A model generated the notes under the pieces. It did not search any database. It was not told where the DNA came from and saw only the letters and a list, made by a program, of their open reading frames with translations. From the NCBI GenBank assembly GCA_046735055.1, contig JBKPSO010000026.1, positions 1-9,735 on the forward strand: a stretch of 9,735 bases of DNA, in the 5' to 3' direction. The translations under genes and the position numbers were made by a program. Source of the DNA: DATBLE01 sp046735055. Lineage in GTDB: Bacteria; Actinomycetota; Thermoleophilia; Gaiellales; Gaiellaceae. This document shows, in pieces, positions 6,201 to 9,735 of the stretch (positions within the stretch are counted from its first letter, which is position 1; each line of letters begins with the position of its first letter).

Positions 6201-7316
6201 ATGATCGTGGATCGCGAGCAAGCACTCGACGCCGCGCTCGGGCAGATCGAGCGGGCGTTCGGCAAGGGATCGGTCATGCGGATGAGCGACCGCCCACAGG
6301 TTTCGATCGGCGCGGTCTCGACCGGCTCGCTCGCGCTCGACCTCGCCCTCGGCATCGGCGGGCTGCCGCGGGGCCGCATCGTCGAGATCTTCGGCCCGGA
6401 GTCCTCGGGCAAGACGACGCTCGTCTACCACGTGATCGCCGAGGCCCAGCGGCGCGGTGGGATCTGCGCCTTCATCGACGCCGAACACGCGATGGATCCG
6501 AGCTACGCCAAGCGGATCGGCGTCGACATCGACGAGCTGCTCGTCTCCCAGCCGGACACCGGCGAGCAGGCGCTCGAGATCACCGAGCTCCTGATCCGCA
6601 GCGGCGCGCTCGACGTCGTCGCGATCGACTCCGTCGCCGCGCTGACCCCGAAGGCCGAGCTCGAGGGCGAGATGGGCGACAGCCATGTCGGCCTCCAGGC
6701 GCGGATGATGAGCCAGGCGATGCGCAAGCTCGCCGGCACGCTGAACCGCACCGACACGATCTGCATCTTCACGAACCAGCTCCGCGAGAAGATCGGGGTC
6801 ATGTTCGGCAACCCGGAGACGACCCCGGGCGGCCGCGCGCTCAAGTTCTACTCTTCGGTGCGTCTCGATATCCGCCGCATCGAGACGCTGAAGGAGGGTG
6901 TCGAGGCGATCGGCAACCGGGTGCGCGTCAAGGTCGCGAAGAACAAGGTCGCGCCCCCGTTCAAGCAGGCCGAGTTCGACATCCTGTACGGGCTCGGGAT
7001 CTCCTGGGAGGGCACCGTGCTGGACGCCGGGCTCGAGCGGAAGATCGTCCAGAAGTCCGGCTCCTACTTCAGCTTCGAGGACGAGCGCCTCGGCCAGGGC
7101 CGCCAGAACGCGACCGCATTCCTCCGCGAGCATCCCGACGTGACGCAGGCGATCCTGCAGCGGATCCAGACGCAGCTCGGCGAGGATCAGATCGCCTCCG
7201 CCCGGCTGCTGCCGGTAGCGGAGCCGGCAGACCAGGAGACGGCGGCGAAGAAGAAAGCGGCGGCCGCGGCAGCCGCCGGCGAGGACGCCGCCGTCGAGGA
7301 GGCGGTCGAGGCCTAG
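6201..7316 (+). CDS. recA: Recombinase RecA
   Basis: This 371-residue protein is the ATP-dependent DNA strand-exchange protein of homologous recombination and the coprotease for LexA. Visible elements in order are the N-terminal oligomerisation helix (about 5-25, DREQALDAALGQIE), GKGSVMRM (21-28), Walker A GPESSGKT (65-72), the catalytic Glu region DAEHAMDP (93-100), Walker B VVAIDSVAAL (139-148), DNA loop L1 (about 156-166), and the TNQLREKIG segment with Gln193 leading into loop L2 (NPETTPGGRALKFY, 204-217). The core is intact and no intein is present. The tail (340-371) is a low-complexity Ala/Glu/Lys stretch, as is common in actinobacteria. ATG at 6201 is preceded by AGGAAGGGG (6192-6200); GTG at 6207 is an in-frame alternative that would lose only two residues. 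The recX start follows three bases after the recA stop, so the two are probably co-transcribed. Confidence 0.99.
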   Translation: MIVDREQALDAALGQIERAFGKGSVMRMSDRPQVSIGAVSTGSLALDLALGIGGLPRGRIVEIFGPESSGKTTLVYHVIAEAQRRGGICAFIDAEHAMDPSYAKRIGVDIDELLVSQPDTGEQALEITELLIRSGALDVVAIDSVAALTPKAELEGEMGDSHVGLQARMMSQAMRKLAGTLNRTDTICIFTNQLREKIGVMFGNPETTPGGRALKFYSSVRLDIRRIETLKEGVEAIGNRVRVKVAKNKVAPPFKQAEFDILYGLGISWEGTVLDAGLERKIVQKSGSYFSFEDERLGQGRQNATAFLREHPDVTQAILQRIQTQLGEDQIASARLLPVAEPADQETAAKKKAAAAAAAGEDAAVEEAVEA

Positions 7317-7319
7317 ACG

Positions 7320-7769
7320 ATGGGCGCCGAGGAGCGCCGCGAAGCGCTCGACCGCTCGGTCCGGGCTCTCGCCCGGCGAGACCACTCCGCAGCCTCGCTG
7401 CGGGCAAGACTCGAACGGGCGGGCCTCTCCGAGGAGGCGCAGACCGAGGCGCTCGAGGCACTGGAGCGCGCCGGCTACCTCGACGACGCGCGGTTCGCCC
7501 GGGGTCGCGCAGAGCAGCTCGCCGCGCGGGGCTACGGCGACGACTGGATCCGCGCCGACCTCGAGGCTCAGGGCGTATCGGCAGCGAGGGTCACGGACGC
7601 TCTGGCGAGGCTCGAGCCGGAGGCGGAACGCGCGGCGCGGCAGTGGTCCAAGCTCGCGGATGGCGTGCGCGCAGCGCGGACGCTCGCACGCCGTGGCTTC
7701 GCCGAGGACACGCTCGAAGCCCTTGTCGCCGGGTCGGTTGCGCACGACCCTGCGTCAGGAGTAGGATAG
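7320..7769 (+). CDS. recX: Regulatory protein RecX
   Basis: This 149-residue protein, within the usual 150-200 range, binds RecA filaments and limits their ATPase and strand-exchange activity. It is all-helical, with the three-helix repeats of the family. The hallmark GYLDDARFARGRAEQ sits at 52-66 and a second repeat follows (GYGDDWIRADLEAQGV, 71-86). The third repeat (about 103-136) includes LADGVRAARTLARRGFAEDTLEAL. ATG at 7320 lies three bases after the recA stop and has GAGG at 7308-7311 with an 8-base spacer. The position directly after recA is the classical arrangement. The last ten residues look unstructured. A candidate promoter for the next gene overlaps its 3' end. Confidence 0.95.
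   Translation: MGAEERREALDRSVRALARRDHSAASLRARLERAGLSEEAQTEALEALERAGYLDDARFARGRAEQLAARGYGDDWIRADLEAQGVSAARVTDALARLEPEAERAARQWSKLADGVRAARTLARRGFAEDTLEALVAGSVAHDPASGVG
7738..7767 (+). promoter_or_regulatory. Candidate promoter for rny at the end of recX
   Basis: TTGCGC (7738-7743) and TAGGAT (7762-7767) are separated by 18 bases, a fair match to a housekeeping sigma-factor promoter. The -10 overlaps the recX stop codon. Transcription would start near 7774-7776, giving rny a leader of about 255 bases. This is a motif prediction only. Confidence 0.4.
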
Positions 7770-7905
7770 AGATTCTTCATTCGACGTTTTGCCTGCATAC
7801 GACGCATTTCCGAATCGAACCGAGAATTTTCACGTACTCGAACATCGATAAGACCAGCGAGCGACGGCTTCCGGAGGCGCCCGGCCGGGTGAGGTAGTTC
7901 ACCGA

Positions 7906-7925
7906 GCGGCCCCTTGCAGGGTCGC
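7906..7925 (+). other. RNA hairpin in the rny leader
   Basis: GCGGCCC (7906-7912) pairs with GGGTCGC (7919-7925), seven pairs including one G-U, closing a six-base loop. No T-run follows, so it is not an intrinsic terminator. Confidence 0.5.
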
Positions 7926-7981
7926 CGTTCGCTGCTCTTCGATTCGCGGCATGCGTCCGCGCCGGCTCGGCGGCGGATGGA

Positions 7982-8004
7982 GTCCGCGACGGCCGTCGCG
8001 GGAC
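7982..8004 (+). other. Strong hairpin/palindrome just upstream of the rny ribosome binding site
   Basis: Bases 7984-8001 form a perfect 18-base palindrome (CCGCGACGG followed by its reverse complement). Folded as RNA it can pair GTCC with GGAC and GCGAC with GTCGC around a GGCC loop with one bulged G. It ends 16 bases before the ribosome binding site at 8021. An alternative five-pair hairpin (7973-7977 with 7983-7987) shares bases with it, so the two are mutually exclusive. Confidence 0.55.
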
Positions 8005-8030
8005 AACCGAGTCCGAGCAGGGAGGCGGCA

Positions 8031-9563
8031 GTGGAGATCGTGATCGGCATCATCATCGGCCTTGTCGCCGGTGGCGCGCTGGTCATCGGCTGGCTCGCGC
8101 TCACGGGAAGCTCCAGGCTGGCCGCCGCCCGCCGAACTCGCCAGCTGCTCATCCAGGAGGCCCGCCAGGAGGCCGACGCGCTGCGTCGGGAGGCCCAGCT
8201 CGAGTCCAAGGAGGAGGCCGTGGGCCTCCGCGAGGAGGTCGAGCGCGAGCTGAACGAGCGGCAGGCGGAAGCGCTCCGCGTCCAGGAGCAGCTGTCCGCG
8301 CGCGAGGGCGAGGTCGAGCGCCGGCTGAACGAGGTCCAGCGCCGCGAGCAGGGTGTCGCCGACCGCGAGGTGCACGCACGCGGCCTCCAGGAGGAGTTGA
8401 AAGCCGCCAGGGAGCGCGAGCTGCAGGAGCTGGAACGGGTGTCCGGGATGACGATGAGCGACGCCAAAGGCGAGGTGCTCGCGCGCTCGGAAGAGCTCGT
8501 ACGCCACGAGCTCGCCCGCCGTGTGCGGCAGCTCGAGGAGGAGGCGCAGTCAGAGGCCCGCCGGCGGGCGCGCAACCTCGTCGCCGACGCGCTGCAACGC
8601 GTGGCGGCGAGCCACGCGGCGGAGACGACGGTCTCGCTCGTCGAGCTTCCCTCCGACGACATGAAGGGGCGGATCATCGGCCGGGAGGGGCGGAACATCC
8701 GGACGCTGGAGCACTTGACGGGCGTCGACATCATCATCGACGACACTCCCGGGGCGGTCGTGCTCTCCTCGTTCGACGGGATCCGCCGCGAGGTCGCGAA
8801 GATCACCCTCTCGAAGCTGATCGAGGACGGGCGAATCCACCCGGCCCGGATCGAGGAGATGTACTACCAGTCGAAGGCGGAGCTGGACGAGCACATCCGC
8901 CAGGCGGGCGAGCAGGCCGTGTTCGAGGCGAACTGCGGCGAGTTCCACGAGGAGATCGTCAAGATCCTGGGCCGCCTGCGCTACCGCACAAGCTATGGGC
9001 AAAACGTGCTCAAGCACACGCTCGAGGTCGTCCAGCTCGCCGGGATCATGGCGAGCGAGCTCGACGCGAGCGTGAAGACCACCAAGCGCGCCGCGCTGCT
9101 GCACGACCTCGGCAAGGCGCTGACGCACGAGGTCGAGGGCTCGCACGCGTTGATCTCCGCGCAGTACGCGCGCCGCTACGGCGAGACCCAGGGGGTGGTG
9201 CACGCGATCGAGGCCCACCACTACGAGGTGCAGCCGCAGACGGTCGAGGCCGTGCTGCTGATCGCCGCGGACGCGATCTCCGCGTCGCGCCCGGGTGCGC
9301 GTGGGGAGAGCCTGGAGAGCTACATCAAGCGCCTCGAGTCGCTCGAGGAGCTCGCCGCTCAGAGGAAGGGCGTCGAGAAGGTCTACGCGCTCCAGGCCGG
9401 CCGCGAGATCCGCGTGATCGTCAAGCCCGAGGAGATCGACGACGACCAGGCCGTGCTGCTCTCGCACGAGATCGCGCGCGAGATCGAGGAGCACCTCGAG
9501 TATCCCGGCCAGATCAAGGTGACGGTGATCCGCGAGTCGCGCGCCGTCGAGTACGCGAAGTAG
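8031..9563 (+). CDS. rny: Ribonuclease Y
   Basis: With the GTG start at 8031 this is a 510-residue protein, the normal length for RNase Y, the membrane-anchored endoribonuclease that starts mRNA decay in many Gram-positives. In order there is an N-terminal membrane helix (2-24), a long charged coiled coil (about 30-195), a KH RNA-binding domain with the GxxG loop as GREG (217-220), and an HD phosphohydrolase domain. The HD domain contains His329 and the metal-binding pair His358-Asp359 in LLHDLGKALTHE, then EAHHYE (394-399). The C-terminal segment ending in VTVIRESRAVEYAK is typical. The start is fixed by GGAGG at 8021-8025 with a 5-base spacer and by the membrane helix beginning at once; an upstream ATG at 7977 is less likely. 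The leader before it may regulate expression. Many actinobacteria rely on RNase E/G and RNase J instead, so its presence helps place the organism. Confidence 0.97.
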   Translation: MEIVIGIIIGLVAGGALVIGWLALTGSSRLAAARRTRQLLIQEARQEADALRREAQLESKEEAVGLREEVERELNERQAEALRVQEQLSAREGEVERRLNEVQRREQGVADREVHARGLQEELKAARERELQELERVSGMTMSDAKGEVLARSEELVRHELARRVRQLEEEAQSEARRRARNLVADALQRVAASHAAETTVSLVELPSDDMKGRIIGREGRNIRTLEHLTGVDIIIDDTPGAVVLSSFDGIRREVAKITLSKLIEDGRIHPARIEEMYYQSKAELDEHIRQAGEQAVFEANCGEFHEEIVKILGRLRYRTSYGQNVLKHTLEVVQLAGIMASELDASVKTTKRAALLHDLGKALTHEVEGSHALISAQYARRYGETQGVVHAIEAHHYEVQPQTVEAVLLIAADAISASRPGARGESLESYIKRLESLEELAAQRKGVEKVYALQAGREIRVIVKPEEIDDDQAVLLSHEIAREIEEHLEYPGQIKVTVIRESRAVEYAK

Positions 9564-9616
9564 CGGCCTAGAAGTTCGGCGGGCGCCGGCCCGGCTGGAT
9601 CGCGGAGCGGCCTCGC

Positions 9617-9622
9617 TACGAT
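9617..9622 (+). promoter_or_regulatory. Candidate -10 element for miaB, leaderless start
   Basis: TACGAT lies eight bases from the GTG at 9630, so transcription would begin at or next to the start codon. No Shine-Dalgarno sequence precedes the GTG and no good -35 is visible. This fits a leaderless mRNA but is weak evidence on its own. Confidence 0.3.
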
Positions 9623-9629
9623 GCTGCCC

Positions 9630-9735
9630 GTGAAGCGCTATCACGTCACCACCTTCGGCTGCCAGATGAACGCCCACGATTCGGAGCGGATCAAGGGCAT
9701 GCTCGAGTCGCTCGGGCTCGGTGAGGCAGTCGTTC
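9630..9735 (+). CDS. miaB: tRNA-2-methylthio-N6-dimethylallyladenosine synthase MiaB, N-terminus (3' partial)
   Basis: Only the first 35 codons are in the window. The visible TTFGCQMNAHDSERIKGML is the start of the UPF0004 domain of methylthiotransferases, including the first of three cysteines (Cys11) that hold the auxiliary iron-sulfur cluster; QMN with DSER is characteristic of MiaB rather than RimO or MtaB. MiaB is a radical-SAM enzyme that adds the methylthio group to i6A37 of tRNAs reading UNN codons. GTG at 9630 is preferred because it places the conserved strand at residues 4-9 and follows a -10-like TACGAT. An in-frame ATG at 9621 (adding MLP) is possible but overlaps that element. 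The 66-base gap after rny contains a five-pair G/C hairpin (9580-9593) without a T-tract. Confidence 0.93.
   Translation, partial: MKRYHVTTFGCQMNAHDSERIKGMLESLGLGEAVV

Larger units (their letters stand above)
7770..8030 (+). other. Non-coding leader between recX and rny
   Basis: No convincing gene lies in these 261 bases. The first third is unusually AT-rich for this window: 45 of the 80 bases at 7771-7850 are A or T by my count. The second half is GC-rich and holds two hairpins (7906-7925 and 7982-8004). The rny frame stays open back into this region from a TTG at 7914 and an ATG at 7977, but neither has a good ribosome binding site and the preceding residues do not look like RNase Y. A GTG-AGG-TAG mini-frame lies at 7889-7897. 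I see no T-tract terminator and no riboswitch class that I recognise. Confidence 0.7.

Noticed and set aside
6153..7745. A 530-codon open frame on the minus strand opposite recA and recX
   Set aside because: It is fully antisense to recA and recX, low in complexity, and explained by third-position G/C in the sense genes.
7815..7843. Two TCGAAC hexamers in the rny leader as a possible LexA site
   Set aside because: They are in the same orientation, 23 bases apart, with no GTTCGA partner. TCGAAC also occurs inside coding sequence as Leu-Glu codons (for example at 7411), so it is not specific.
7914..8030. N-terminal extension of RNase Y from TTG 7914 or ATG 7977
   Set aside because: GTG 8031 has a strong GGAGG at ideal spacing and puts the membrane helix at the N-terminus, as in the family; the upstream residues look non-coding.
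9580..9593. Hairpin between rny and miaB as a terminator
   Set aside because: It has only five pairs and no T-tract, so an intrinsic terminator is not supported.
8550..9677. A 375-codon open frame on the minus strand opposite rny
   Set aside because: It is a compositional shadow of the RNase Y gene with no domain signature.
1..9735. An undescribed defence, mobile or biosynthetic system
   Set aside because: All genes but one belong to known housekeeping or transport families in a conserved order, with no integrase, transposase, repeat array or shift in base composition apart from the rny leader.

Overview
The window looks like ordinary chromosome from a high-GC Gram-positive bacterium. GC is roughly 70%, third codon positions are strongly G/C, and GTG and TTG starts are frequent. 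A recX gene follows recA, RNase Y is present instead of an RNase E-like enzyme, and the gene order is rodZ-like, cinA, thpR, recA, recX, rny, miaB. Together these suggest a deep-branching Actinomycetota lineage such as Thermoleophilia. That placement is inferred from family content and base composition, not from a database search. Every convincing gene is on the + strand.

Region 1 (1-3619) is the end of an ABC importer operon of the BmpA/NupNOPQ type, which takes up purine nucleosides. It holds the C-terminal ATPase half (5' end outside the window) and two permeases joined by 4-base GTGA overlaps. A small three-helix membrane protein of unknown function overlaps the end of the second permease.

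Region 2 (3642-7769) is a tightly packed housekeeping block. It holds a RodZ-like helix-turn-helix membrane protein, CinA (molybdopterin-binding-like domain plus NMN deamidase domain), the RNA 2',3'-cyclic phosphodiesterase ThpR, RecA and its modulator RecX. Genes abut or overlap by a few bases, apart from a 31-base gap before recA. That gap and the end of thpR carry four GAAC/GTTC half-sites, a candidate damage-responsive operator.

Region 3 (7770-9735) starts with a 261-base leader that is AT-rich in its first third and has hairpins in its second half. Ribonuclease Y follows, and then the first codons of miaB (tRNA ms2i6A methylthiotransferase), which runs off the window.

The order rodZ, cinA, recA, rny, miaB resembles the well-known Bacillus cluster, so this block looks like an old conserved neighbourhood for cell shape, DNA repair and RNA turnover. 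I found no mobile element, CRISPR array, tRNA, rRNA or obvious new system. The items worth a second look are regulatory: the recA upstream half-sites, the rny leader, possible leaderless promoters for rodZ and miaB, and a strong hairpin inside the rodZ-like gene.
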